NCBI RefSeq assembly: GCF_000429765.1
Contig: NZ_AUCM01000004.1
Location: 124,001 to 188,000, forward strand
Direction of reading: 5' to 3'
DNA: 64,000 bases
DNA from: Gemmobacter nectariphilus DSM 15620
GTDB lineage: Bacteria > Pseudomonadota > Alphaproteobacteria > Rhodobacterales > Rhodobacteraceae
Made by a program: the position numbers and the translations under genes. The notes beneath the pieces were generated by a model. The model saw nothing but the letters and a program-made list of their open reading frames with translations. It did no database searches and was not told the origin of the DNA. Positions 17,293 through 25,597 of the stretch are shown piece after piece; position 1 is the first letter of the stretch, and every line of letters begins with the position of its first letter.

Positions 17293-18124
17293 GGCGCGCC
17301 GCCGCGTCGATCAGGTTGCGCAGCAGCATGGCGCGGGTCAGCGCGCCGACCGACCCATGCGGCGGGGTGACATGGCCTGCGACCTGCGCCACATCCCCGG
17401 CAAGGTCCGACACCATCTGGCCACCGGCATAGCTGATCCCAACGCCAACGGCGGCAGCGCCAGGGCGGATCATGTCGGCGCGGATCAGATCGGGCTGCCC
17501 GGCGGCCGCGATCACCACATCGGCCTGACAGGTCAGCGCCGCCAGATCGGGCGTTGCGGAATGCGCCAGCGTCACCGTGGCATCGACGCCCCGCGCCGCC
17601 AGCATCAGCGCCAGCGGCCGCCCGACCAGCAGCCCGCGCCCGACGATCACCACATGCCGCCCGGCCAGCGCGACACCATAGCCTTGCAGCAGCGCCAGCA
17701 CGGCCGCAGGGGTGCAGGGCACATGGCCCGGCAGCCCCGCGACCATCCGGCCCAGGTTTTCCGGCGACAGACCGTCGATGTCCTTGCCCGGTGCGATGGC
17801 GGCGGCGATGGCCCGCTCGTCATGCCCGTCCGGCAGCGGGAACTGGACAAAGAACCCGTCAACCGCCGGATCGGCGTTCAGCCGCGCCACCTCGGCCAGC
17901 AGGGCGGGCGCAGGGGTATCGGCGGGCAGGGCGATCAGGTCAGCCTGAATGCCCAGTTCCACGCAATCGGCATGTTTGCGCGCGATATAGGATTGGCTGG
18001 CCGGGTTGTCCCCGACCAGCACGGTGGCCATGCGCGGTGGGCGGGGCAGGCGCGCGACTTGCCCCGCCATGGTGCGGCGCAGGGTCGCGGCCAGCGCATC
18101 GCCATCCAGCAGCACGGCCGTCAT
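17285..18124 (-). CDS. folD: FolD-type methylenetetrahydrofolate dehydrogenase/cyclohydrolase
   Basis: 279 residues. The family catalytic set is present: Y46 and K50 in SQSYIARK, Q94 in FFVQFPLP, and the Asp residues of KDIDG. GRGLLVGRPLALML forms the NADP-binding loop. The C-terminal PGGVGPMT motif is changed to HGSVGALT, which is unusual. It should oxidise 5,10-methylene-THF to 10-formyl-THF. Its place in a catabolic operon, one base from the binding-protein gene, suggests it handles a C1 unit released from the substrate rather than serving housekeeping C1 metabolism. Whether the cell has another folD cannot be seen here. Confidence 0.88.
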   Translation of the reverse strand: MTAVLLDGDALAATLRRTMAGQVARLPRPPRMATVLVGDNPASQSYIARKHADCVELGIQADLIALPADTPAPALLAEVARLNADPAVDGFFVQFPLPDGHDERAIAAAIAPGKDIDGLSPENLGRMVAGLPGHVPCTPAAVLALLQGYGVALAGRHVVIVGRGLLVGRPLALMLAARGVDATVTLAHSATPDLAALTCQADVVIAAAGQPDLIRADMIRPGAAAVGVGISYAGGQMVSDLAGDVAQVAGHVTPPHGSVGALTRAMLLRNLIDAAARHG

Positions 18125-18125
18125 G

Positions 18126-19277
18126 TCACTTCAGCCCGATTGCAGGGTCGATGAAGCGGTTGGTCACCACATCTTCGGGCTTGACATCGGGGTTGGAGCG
18201 CTCGTCCAGCCAGGGTTTGACGATGTCATACATCGCCTTGACCTGATCCATGTCGAAATCGCCCAGCGTGGCATTCGGGCCATTGCCGACGATGCCGCGT
18301 TCCTTCTGCGCCTTGGCCGAGAATTCGTTCAGCTCCAGCGAGGTTTTCCACCAGCTGGTGGCGAAACCGCCAGCGTTGAAGTCGTAGATCAGCTTGTTCA
18401 CCGCAGCCGGGTCGGTGATGTAATCGATCTCGGCCTGTTGCAGGATCGGCACCAGCTTGGTCAGGCAGGGCGCCAGCTCGTCCAGCCGGTGATTGGCCAC
18501 CGCCAGCATCCCGGTATAGGTCGGATAGCCCAGCTCGTTCACCGTGACGGCGTCGATCGGCTTGCCCCAGTTGTTGCCGTGGCTGAACTTGTAGACCTCG
18601 GAGGTGACAAAACCCTGGTTCAGCCAGGTGCCGTTGTTGGTGACGAAATTCTCGCCATCGCCGCGATAGCCCTCGACGAAGACATCCTTGGGCACGCCCG
18701 AGTTGACCAGATAAAGCCCGAAGGTCCGGGTGATGGTGGACACATAGATCATCCCCTTGCCGCTGGCGGCAAAGGCTTTCAGATCGTCGATGGAATGGAA
18801 CCCTTCGGGATAGGTGCCCACATCCCAGAACAGGCCCGAAGGCGCCTTGTCCAGCGCGGTGAACACGCCCGTGACCGGGAAGCGCTTGGAAAAGATGAAG
18901 GCGTTGTCGAGTTCCTGAAAGCCCAGATGCGGGGTGACGCCGGCCTTGGAATTGCCGTTGAACAGCGCCGAATAGGCGGTTTCGCCATCGCCCAGGCCAA
19001 TGTTGCCGCCACCTTCCAGGATCACAAGGTCGATCCCGGTCGATCCCAGCGGGCCGGAATAGCGGCCGGCTTCCATCTTTCCGCCAGGTCCGATCAGCTG
19101 ATATAGCCCGCCATGTTCGGCCTGCGCCAGCCAGTCCTTTTGAATGTAGAACGGGCTGGGGCACACGTCGGCCAGCGGGGTGGTATAGCGTTCGGCGGCG
19201 GTGCCCTGGGCAAGGGCAGGCAGCGCGGCAAGCGCGGTCGTCGTGGCAGCGACGGCGCGGATCAGACCTTTGATCAT
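18126..19277 (-). CDS. ABC transporter substrate-binding protein, unusual type
   Basis: 383 residues from the ATG at 19277. The signal peptide (about 1-23, AALPALA) is followed by a mature part that I recognise only as a distant NMT1/TauA-like binding protein: GPGGKMEAGRYSGPLGSTGIDLVILEGGGNIGLGDGETAYSAL and later IYVSTITRTFGLYLVNSG describe a two-lobed fold, split here for reading. Two cysteines (mature N-terminus and ANHRLDELAPC) could form a disulfide. The permease and ATPase genes immediately upstream make it a TauABC/SsuABC-like importer. The ligand is unknown; the operon suggests a cyclic amide or ureide. Confidence 0.75.
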   Translation of the reverse strand: MIKGLIRAVAATTTALAALPALAQGTAAERYTTPLADVCPSPFYIQKDWLAQAEHGGLYQLIGPGGKMEAGRYSGPLGSTGIDLVILEGGGNIGLGDGETAYSALFNGNSKAGVTPHLGFQELDNAFIFSKRFPVTGVFTALDKAPSGLFWDVGTYPEGFHSIDDLKAFAASGKGMIYVSTITRTFGLYLVNSGVPKDVFVEGYRGDGENFVTNNGTWLNQGFVTSEVYKFSHGNNWGKPIDAVTVNELGYPTYTGMLAVANHRLDELAPCLTKLVPILQQAEIDYITDPAAVNKLIYDFNAGGFATSWWKTSLELNEFSAKAQKERGIVGNGPNATLGDFDMDQVKAMYDIVKPWLDERSNPDVKPEDVVTNRFIDPAIGLK

Positions 19278-19326
19278 GGCGGTTCCCTGTGGTTCTTGGA
19301 GGAGGAGGCGGCAGGTTCGGGGCAGC

Positions 19327-20190
19327 TCAGCCCCGGCGGGCGGCACTTTCATGCCAGCTTGCGAACAGGCGGTTTCCCGCCCAGGTGAAGACCAGGTACA
19401 CCGTTATCGACAACGCCGAAGATGCGATCAGTGCGGCATACATCTGCTCGTACTTGAAGTCGGTCTTGGCGTTGATCAGCATTTGCCCCAGCCCGCCCTT
19501 GCCCGCAAGGAAGAACAGCTCCGACGTGACCGCGCCGATGATCGCCATGCCGGTCGAGATGCGGAACCCCGCAAACAGCGCCGGCGCGGCCGAAGGCAGG
19601 CCCGCCTTCCACAGCATCGCCCACCAACTGGCGCCTTGCAGCCGGAACAGGTTCAAGATGCCCCGGTCGAGGCTTTTGAGCCCCAGAAGCAGCGTGGTGG
19701 GAAAGGCGAAAAAGGTGAACAGCGCCACGATCAGCACCTTGGGCATGAAGCCAAAGCCAAGCGCGCTCTGGATCAGGGGGATGATCGCCAGGATCGGAAT
19801 GGATTGCAGCGCCACCAGATAGGGGAACACCGCCCGTTCCATGACGTGAAAGCGGAACATCACGATCCCGATCGCCATGCCCAGCGGGATCGACACGCAA
19901 AGGCCGGTGACCGCGATGGTGATGGTGACAAGGCTGCGGTTCCACAATTCGGCCAGCACCTCGGGGCGCGACAGGGCCTGTGCCCACAGATCGCCGGCCG
20001 AGGGCATCAGGAACTGCCGGTGCGGCGGCAGGTTCCAGCGCGTCCAGGCATAAAGCCCCAGCAGCATCAGGCCCATCAGCACAGGCGGCAGCATCAGCGC
20101 CACAAAGGCGCGCAGCGGCCCCGGCGGCTGTTCCACCGGCACCGGGGCAAAGCGTTCGGGGTTGATCCGGGGGGCGCGGGACATGGTCAT
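19327..20190 (-). CDS. SsuC/TauC-type ABC transporter permease
   Basis: 287 residues, BPD_transp_1 fold with about six membrane segments. The N-terminal tail (about 35 residues) is cytoplasmic, followed by a first membrane helix, the periplasmic loop with FLMPSAGDLWAQAL, and the coupling-helix region FRLQGASWWAMLWKAGLPSAAPALFAGFRIS typical of nitrate/sulfonate/taurine-type permeases. It overlaps the ATPase gene by 4 bp and precedes the binding-protein gene by 49 bp. Confidence 0.9.
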   Translation of the reverse strand: MTMSRAPRINPERFAPVPVEQPPGPLRAFVALMLPPVLMGLMLLGLYAWTRWNLPPHRQFLMPSAGDLWAQALSRPEVLAELWNRSLVTITIAVTGLCVSIPLGMAIGIVMFRFHVMERAVFPYLVALQSIPILAIIPLIQSALGFGFMPKVLIVALFTFFAFPTTLLLGLKSLDRGILNLFRLQGASWWAMLWKAGLPSAAPALFAGFRISTGMAIIGAVTSELFFLAGKGGLGQMLINAKTDFKYEQMYAALIASSALSITVYLVFTWAGNRLFASWHESAARRG

Positions 20191-20942
20191 TCCTCGATCG
20201 CGCGGCGCAGGGCGACCGAAACCTCGCCCGCAAGGCGGGTGAATTCGGGATCATAGCGCAGCTCGGGCGTGCGGGGCCAGGCAAAGGGGATGTCGAATTC
20301 GGCGATGATCCGGCCGGGGCGGCGGCTCATCACGACGACGCGGGATGACAGATAGACCGCCTCGGGGATCGAATGGGTGATGAAAAGGCCGGTGAACCCC
20401 TTGCGCAGGTAAAGGGCGATCAGCTCGTCGATCAGCCGCTCGCGGGTGATTTCGTCCAGCGCGCCAAAGGGTTCGTCGAACATGAACACGCCGGGGTTCA
20501 GCGCCAGCGAGCGCGCCAGCGCGGCGCGCATCCGCATCCCGCCCGAAAGCCGTTTGGGATAGTGGTTTTCAAACCCCTTGAGCCCGACCAGCTCGATCTG
20601 GTCCATCGCGATGCGGCGGCGTTCTGCGGCCGGCACCCCGCGCAGTTCCATCAGCAGTTCCACATTGGGCAGCACCGTGCGCCAGGGCAGAAGCGTGGCA
20701 TCCTGAAACGTATAGCCAAGGTTTGACCGATCCACCCAGATCTCGCCCCCGGTGTGGGTTTCCAGCCCCGAGGCAAGTTTGAGCAGCGTGGACTTGCCAC
20801 AGCCCGACGGGCCCACGACCGAGACGAATTCCCCTGCCGCAATGCGCAGATCCACCCCGTCCAGCGCAAGGGTGCCATCGGGATACTGCATCGACACCTT
20901 GTCGAAACTCAACGCAGCGGCGGGGCTGGAGGCAGTGGACAT
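20187..20942 (-). CDS. SsuB/TauB-type ABC transporter ATPase
   Basis: 251 residues. Walker A GPSGCGKST (about 44-52), Q-loop YTFQDATLLPW, signature LSGGMRMRAALARSL, Walker B FMFDEPFGALDEITRE and switch histidine FITHSIPEAV are all intact. It drives import through the permease encoded next. It starts 10 bp after the flavodoxin-fold gene. Confidence 0.93.
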   Translation of the reverse strand: MSTASSPAAALSFDKVSMQYPDGTLALDGVDLRIAAGEFVSVVGPSGCGKSTLLKLASGLETHTGGEIWVDRSNLGYTFQDATLLPWRTVLPNVELLMELRGVPAAERRRIAMDQIELVGLKGFENHYPKRLSGGMRMRAALARSLALNPGVFMFDEPFGALDEITRERLIDELIALYLRKGFTGLFITHSIPEAVYLSSRVVVMSRRPGRIIAEFDIPFAWPRTPELRYDPEFTRLAGEVSVALRRAIEE

Positions 20943-20952
20943 GCGCGGCCTT

Positions 20953-21534
20953 TCAGAATTTCAACATCGCGGCGCGGACGCGGGCGACATAGGCCTCGGT
21001 CTGGGCGCGGGTGACGTTGTTCATGTCATATAGGGCATGATAGCTGACCTTTACCATGGGGTGGCAGCAGACCCGCAAAAAGCGCGTGGCATTGCGGCGC
21101 GGCGCATCGCCCAGAAACCACGCCCGCCAGCGTTTCGATCCATAGGTCGTCACGGTCGCCAGCTTGCGGATGTTCTGAAGGCCGGGCGAGAGCTGCCCAT
21201 CGCGCATCTTGAAGGACACATCGGGCAGGAACACCTTGTCGAAATACCCTTTCAGGATCGCCGGCCAGCCGAAATTCCACACCGGATGGCACAGCACCAC
21301 CGCATCGCAGCTTTCCAGCCGGCGGACGTAGTCATCGACCTTGGCGCGATTCGCCGGCACGTCGTGATAGCTGTCGCGATCCTCGCGGGTCAGCACAGGG
21401 TCAAAGCCTTCGGCATAAAGGTCAAGGTCGTCGACCTCGTGCCCGGCCTCGGTCAGCGCCTGAACCACGGTGCGGTGCAGCTCGGCATTCAGGCTGTCGG
21501 GCTGCGGATGGGCGTAGATGACATGCACCTTCAT
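20953..21534 (-). CDS. Flavodoxin-fold NAD(P)H oxidoreductase (NQO1/KefF type)
   Basis: 193 residues. MKVHVIYAHPQPDSLNAEL is the FMN/FAD phosphate-binding start, and CHPVWNFGWPAILKGYFDKVF is the conserved core of the NQO1/MdaB/KefF family. The enzyme reduces quinones, flavins or azo-type acceptors with NAD(P)H. It lies between the FAD-linked oxidase and the ABC transporter. It could recycle electron acceptors of the oxidase or reduce a pathway intermediate; which one is not determinable. Confidence 0.85.
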   Translation of the reverse strand: MKVHVIYAHPQPDSLNAELHRTVVQALTEAGHEVDDLDLYAEGFDPVLTREDRDSYHDVPANRAKVDDYVRRLESCDAVVLCHPVWNFGWPAILKGYFDKVFLPDVSFKMRDGQLSPGLQNIRKLATVTTYGSKRWRAWFLGDAPRRNATRFLRVCCHPMVKVSYHALYDMNNVTRAQTEAYVARVRAAMLKF

Positions 21535-21544
21535 CGGGTCATAC

Positions 21545-22924
21545 TCATTCGGTGAACAGGAAATTCTTGCCGCTGTCGGGTGTCCAGTCGGGGTGGGTCC
21601 AGGCGATCATCTTGCCGGGGTTCATCAGGCCCAGCGGGTCGGTCTGGCGCTTGAATTCCAGCTGGGAAATGTCGGTGCGCTTCATCCCGCCTTCTTCCAG
21701 CGTGACGCGGTGCGGGTTGAAGACGGTGATCGGAAAGTCGGTTTCCAGAATGCGGACCAGGTCCTCCAGCCGTTCCTCGGTGGTAAAGCGCACGATGGGC
21801 ATGGCAACCGGGCTGACAACGCCGTTGAACCGGGTGTATTCGCAATGCAGCATCAGCTCGTCGCCAAAGCGGGCGTCCAGCGCGGCGATGGTGTCGGCCA
21901 TGCTCTCGCGCGGGAACATCATCTGCAGATAGGTCAGCGACGGGTCGATCCGGATCGCGCGCAAGGTGGTGTGGTTCCAGGCCATCTCGAACAGCGCGGG
22001 CAGGCGGTCTGCCGGATCGGCCCGGTCGGCGCGATAGGAGATGTCCGCCCCCGGCCAGGCGGCGACGCGGGCCTCCAGCGTCGGCAGATCGTGGCGCGCG
22101 ACCATCAGCGCGATCACGCCTTTGCCGGTGCCGGCATGGGGGCGATAGCGCTGAAAGAACAACTCGGGCACCGGCGGGGCAAAGGTCGACAGCATCCGCA
22201 GCAGCAGCGATTCCCCAAGCTCGATCGCCAGCAGGTTGGCCGAGATGAAATCGGGGGTCGTGACCATGACATCCACCCAATCGCCCGCCGGGTCCACCGG
22301 CAGCTCGATTTCGGTCATCACGCCGTTGACGCCATAGGCATGGGCGGCCTTGTGGATGTCGTGCCCGGTCAGGTCCAGCACGCGCGGGGTTTCCTCCATC
22401 GTCACCAGCCGGACGCGGCGGATGTTGGCGGGGTTGCGCAGCCCGCCCCAGCGGATCGCGCCGACACCGGAGGATCCGCCCGCGATGAAGCCGCCGATGG
22501 TTGCCGTGGCGGTGGTCGAAGGGAACAGCCGGATCTCGCGCCCGTTGTCTCTCAGGTGCCGCTCGATGTGCTCGATGATGGTGCCAGAACGGACGGTGAC
22601 ATGATCGTCCCCCAGATCGGAGATGCCGGTCAGGTGCTGCATGTGCAGCACCACGCCGCCGTTCAGCGGCATGGCCTGGCCGTAATTCCCGGTGCCGCCG
22701 CCCCGCACCGTCACCGGCACCTTGTGGCGATAGCAGGCGGCCAGCACGCGGATCACCTCGGCCTCGTCCCGGGGCGAGACGACCAGATCGGCAGTGAACC
22801 CGTCCAGCTGGCGTTTCAGGATCGGGGAATACCAGTAGAAATCGCGGCTCTTCGCCTTGAGGACCGAGGGGCGGTCATCCATCTCGATCCCGTCAAGGTC
22901 GGCCTTCAGCTGGGTCAGGTCCAT
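21545..22924 (-). CDS. FAD-linked oxidase/dehydrogenase (PCMH/VAO fold)
   Basis: 459 residues. The PCMH FAD-binding domain covers about 30-210: VVSPRDEAEVIRVLAAC, VTVRGGGTGNYGQAMPL and IGGFIAGGSSGVGAIRWGG. A substrate-cap domain follows, ending in LGLMNPGKMI, the FAD-contact motif shared with GlcD-type enzymes. Such enzymes oxidise hydroxy acids, amines or N-/O-methyl groups. With FolD-type genes in the same operon, oxidative N-demethylation is an attractive guess but unproven. It overlaps the amidohydrolase gene by 10 bp. Confidence 0.85.
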   Translation of the reverse strand: MDLTQLKADLDGIEMDDRPSVLKAKSRDFYWYSPILKRQLDGFTADLVVSPRDEAEVIRVLAACYRHKVPVTVRGGGTGNYGQAMPLNGGVVLHMQHLTGISDLGDDHVTVRSGTIIEHIERHLRDNGREIRLFPSTTATATIGGFIAGGSSGVGAIRWGGLRNPANIRRVRLVTMEETPRVLDLTGHDIHKAAHAYGVNGVMTEIELPVDPAGDWVDVMVTTPDFISANLLAIELGESLLLRMLSTFAPPVPELFFQRYRPHAGTGKGVIALMVARHDLPTLEARVAAWPGADISYRADRADPADRLPALFEMAWNHTTLRAIRIDPSLTYLQMMFPRESMADTIAALDARFGDELMLHCEYTRFNGVVSPVAMPIVRFTTEERLEDLVRILETDFPITVFNPHRVTLEEGGMKRTDISQLEFKRQTDPLGLMNPGKMIAWTHPDWTPDSGKNFLFTE

Positions 22925-24177
22925 GCGGGGGCTCCGTCCAGGGGGTGGCCTGCACGCAGGACCAGCCGGTTTTCATGGGCGCGCGACATCAGGTCGGTCC
23001 AGTCGCGGGCGTCAAAGACGATCAGATCGGCCGGGGCGCCGGGGGCGATGATGCCTGCCTCCAGCCCCATGACCTGGCCTGCGCGGGCGGCGATGGCGGG
23101 CAGCCAGTCCTGCGGCGCGGCTTCCAGCTGCAGGGTCAGCACGGCCTGGCGGAACACCTCCCACAGGTCATAGGCGCCATAGGGGTAGAAGGCATCGCGC
23201 ACATTGTCGGATGCAAAGCCGACCGGCACCCCAAGCGCGGCCAGTTCCTGCACCATGGTCATGCCGCGCAGGCGCGGGCTGGTGCCGGGGGCGCGGTCCA
23301 TCAGAAAGGCGTTGGTCAGCGGCAGGGCGATCACCCGCACCCCGGCCCGCGCCATCCGCTCGGCCAGTGCCAGCGCGCGGGGGCGGTCCATGGCGGACAG
23401 GGCGCAGCAATGACCCAGCGTGACCGGGCGGTCAAAGCCGGTGCGGGCGATGGCGTCCAGCACGGTGGCGATGCCTTGTGCGTTGGGATCAAGGCATTCA
23501 TCGACGTGGAAATCCACCGCCAGCCCGGCGTGGCCCGCATGGATCAGAAAGGCATCGACTGCGGCCGGATCGCAGCCTTCGGCCGGGATATAGCCCCCCG
23601 CCAGCCCGCCCCGCGCCGCGATCTGGGCACAGCGGGTGGCAAAGCCGGGCTCGAGTGCGCGGTCGATGCGCATCAGCGCGACCGGCTCCAGCACCATGCG
23701 GCCCTGCCAGCGGGCCTGCATCTGGGCCAACGCCTGCCAGGCGGGGCTGTCATCGGGCGCGGTCATGCTGTCGAGATGTGTGCGCAGGGCGACGGTGCCT
23801 TGCCGCCAGGCCATGCCGATGGCGCGGTCCATGCGGGCGGTCAGATCCGCCGCCGTGCGGTTGGGCGCATCGGCCATGGCAAGGCCCACCGCCTCGGCCA
23901 GACCCGAACGGGCAAAGCCGGTGCGCTGGACGGTCAGGGTCTTGTCCAGATGGACATGGGCGTCGATCAGGCCGGGCAGGGTGATCCGCCCGCCCATGTC
24001 GCGCACCTGCTGCGCCGGGCCAGGCTGGGCGATCCGGCCATCGGTGATCGCCAGATCCATGCGCATCAGCCCGTCGCCCAGATCGGTGCCCGGCAGCCCC
24101 TGGCACAGGGCCGAAGGCAGCACGACATTGCGCAGCACCAGATCGGCGCGCGTCCTCACCTCGGGGGCGTCGGTCAT
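22915..24177 (-). CDS. Cytosine-deaminase-like metal-dependent amidohydrolase
   Basis: 420 residues, amidohydrolase superfamily. Metal ligands are visible in order: LIDAHVHLDKT (HxH), VDFHVDECLD (His and catalytic Glu), VTLGHCCALS (His) and FASDNVRDAFYPYG (Asp). The DNVRD-FYPYG segment is typical of cytosine deaminase/isoguanine deaminase relatives, a subgroup that also contains creatinine deaminase-like and cyclic-ureide enzymes. It would deaminate or hydrolyse a cyclic amidine or ureide. It overlaps the creatininase-family gene by 4 bp. Confidence 0.88.
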   Translation of the reverse strand: MTDAPEVRTRADLVLRNVVLPSALCQGLPGTDLGDGLMRMDLAITDGRIAQPGPAQQVRDMGGRITLPGLIDAHVHLDKTLTVQRTGFARSGLAEAVGLAMADAPNRTAADLTARMDRAIGMAWRQGTVALRTHLDSMTAPDDSPAWQALAQMQARWQGRMVLEPVALMRIDRALEPGFATRCAQIAARGGLAGGYIPAEGCDPAAVDAFLIHAGHAGLAVDFHVDECLDPNAQGIATVLDAIARTGFDRPVTLGHCCALSAMDRPRALALAERMARAGVRVIALPLTNAFLMDRAPGTSPRLRGMTMVQELAALGVPVGFASDNVRDAFYPYGAYDLWEVFRQAVLTLQLEAAPQDWLPAIAARAGQVMGLEAGIIAPGAPADLIVFDARDWTDLMSRAHENRLVLRAGHPLDGAPAWT

Positions 24178-24959
24178 GCCAGACGCGCGGGCAGCGGGCA
24201 GGCCGATACCTCATCCAGCAGCAGGCCAAAGCGTTGCGCCGCATGATCCGCGATCCGTGCGCCCAGCTCGGCCGTGGCACCGCGCGCATCGCCCGCGGCG
24301 CCTTCGGGGTGCAGATCCTCGGACCGCCAGCCCATGCTGACCAGCCCCAGCATCCGCAGCACCTGATTGTTCTGCGCGATGTCGGCCGAGGCCGGGCGGA
24401 AGTATTTCGCCTGGGTCATATCCACCAGATCGGGGCGGAAATGCAGCATGGCCGCCGTTTCGACCAAGCCGCCGTGGATCCCCTCGGCCTGTTCCTGGGC
24501 CGAGACCGCGCCTTCGGGAAAGCCCATCGAGACCCAGCCGGCGGTGGCCACCAGCATGTCATGCTTCAGCCGCAGGCTGCGGGCCAGCATCTGCAGCACC
24601 GGCACATTGCCGCCATGGGCGTTCAGGCAGACCAGCCGCCGGATGCCCGCCCGCGCGACCGAGGCGCCGATCTGTTCCAGCACCGCCAGCAGCGTGGGGC
24701 CATCCAGCGTCAGCGTGCCGGGAAAGCCGATGTGTTCATCGGATTTCGCCACCGCGATGGTGGGCAGCACCAGCACGGGGGCGGTTGCCGCCGTGGCAGC
24801 GCAGCGGGCCATGTTCTCGGCCAGCGTCGTATCGGTGGATACCGGCAGATGCGGCCCGTGCTGTTCGGTGGCCCCGACCGGCAGCAAGGCAACGGTGCGG
24901 TCCTTGTCCAGCGCGGCAAAGTCGGTGGTGTGCAGGTCGGACCAGTAACGGTATGGCAT
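24174..24959 (-). CDS. Creatininase-family amidohydrolase
   Basis: 261 residues. The binuclear-metal motifs are present: GATEQHGPHLPVSTDT (E32, H34, D43), a central LNAHGGN, and GIHGGLVETAAML with a further metal glutamate. Creatininase-family enzymes open cyclic amides (creatinine to creatine) or remove formyl groups from related rings. It is the first gene of the ten-gene (-) operon. Together with the cytosine-deaminase-like enzyme it points to a cyclic amide/ureide substrate. True creatininase activity is possible but not provable from sequence. Confidence 0.87.
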   Translation of the reverse strand: MPYRYWSDLHTTDFAALDKDRTVALLPVGATEQHGPHLPVSTDTTLAENMARCAATAATAPVLVLPTIAVAKSDEHIGFPGTLTLDGPTLLAVLEQIGASVARAGIRRLVCLNAHGGNVPVLQMLARSLRLKHDMLVATAGWVSMGFPEGAVSAQEQAEGIHGGLVETAAMLHFRPDLVDMTQAKYFRPASADIAQNNQVLRMLGLVSMGWRSEDLHPEGAAGDARGATAELGARIADHAAQRFGLLLDEVSACPLPARLA

Positions 24960-25063
24960 GGGATGTGTCCGATTATCGAGCAGGTGTTCGCATTGTGATC
25001 AGGGTGGCTGCCCTTGCCGCCATTGGCCAGACCGCGAAAGCGCGGCCTTGGCAAAAATGCCGC

Positions 25064-25095
25064 AGCGCCGCATCGTTGCACAACAATGCGGCGCT
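25064..25095. promoter_or_regulatory. 32-bp interrupted palindrome; operator or terminator
   Basis: Outer arms AGCGCCGCAT (25064-25073) and ATGCGGCGCT (25086-25095) are perfectly complementary. Inside lies a second palindrome GTTG-CA-CAAC (25075-25084). It sits between RidA (ending 25147) and the creatininase operon (starting 24959), both (-). On the minus strand it is followed by GCGGCATTTTTGCC, so it could terminate the upstream unit; the inner GTTGCACAAC could equally be an operator for the downstream one. Confidence 0.55.
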
Positions 25096-25146
25096 CTGCC
25101 TGCGCAGCGGGCGGGTCTGGGGTGGATCGGGGCGAATCCCCGGCTG

Positions 25147-25536
25147 TCAGGACCGGGCGGCCAGCAGCTCGATTTCCACCTTGAATTCGGGCCGGGTAAA
25201 GCCGCTGACGATCATCAGGGTCGAGGCCGGGGCAGGTTGCCCGAACAGCCGGTCGCGCACCGCCATATAGGGCGCCATATGGGCGCGGTCGGTGACATAG
25301 GCGTTGATGCGCACCACATCGGCCAGCGTCATGCCGGCCTCGGCCAGAATGGCGGCGCCATTGGCGAAACAGATCTCGGCCTGCGCGCCGGCATCTTCGG
25401 GAACCAGCCCCTCGGGGGAAATCGCCAGCTGGCCCGAACACAGGACCAGCCGGGCGCCGGCGGCGATTTCCACGCCGTGGCTATAGGCGGCCAGCGGCCG
25501 GGCGATGGTGGCGGGCAGCAGGTGGTGCAAGGTCAT
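25147..25536 (-). CDS. RidA-family (YjgF/YER057c/UK114) enamine/imine deaminase
   Basis: 129 residues, a standard RidA chorismate-mutase-like fold. LVLCSGQLAISPEG, the catalytic arginine in GFTRPEFKVEIELLA and the trailing glutamate are present. RidA proteins hydrolyse reactive enamine/imine intermediates. It is 61 bp behind phnM on the same strand and 187 bp before the creatininase operon, so it could belong to either; the palindrome at 25064-25095 makes grouping with phnM more likely. Confidence 0.85.
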   Translation of the reverse strand: MTLHHLLPATIARPLAAYSHGVEIAAGARLVLCSGQLAISPEGLVPEDAGAQAEICFANGAAILAEAGMTLADVVRINAYVTDRAHMAPYMAVRDRLFGQPAPASTLMIVSGFTRPEFKVEIELLAARS

Positions 25537-25597
25537 GGGGCCTCCGGGTCAGGGGATGCCCCAAGGCTTCCACGGCTTGCGCGGCAGGGCAAGCGCC

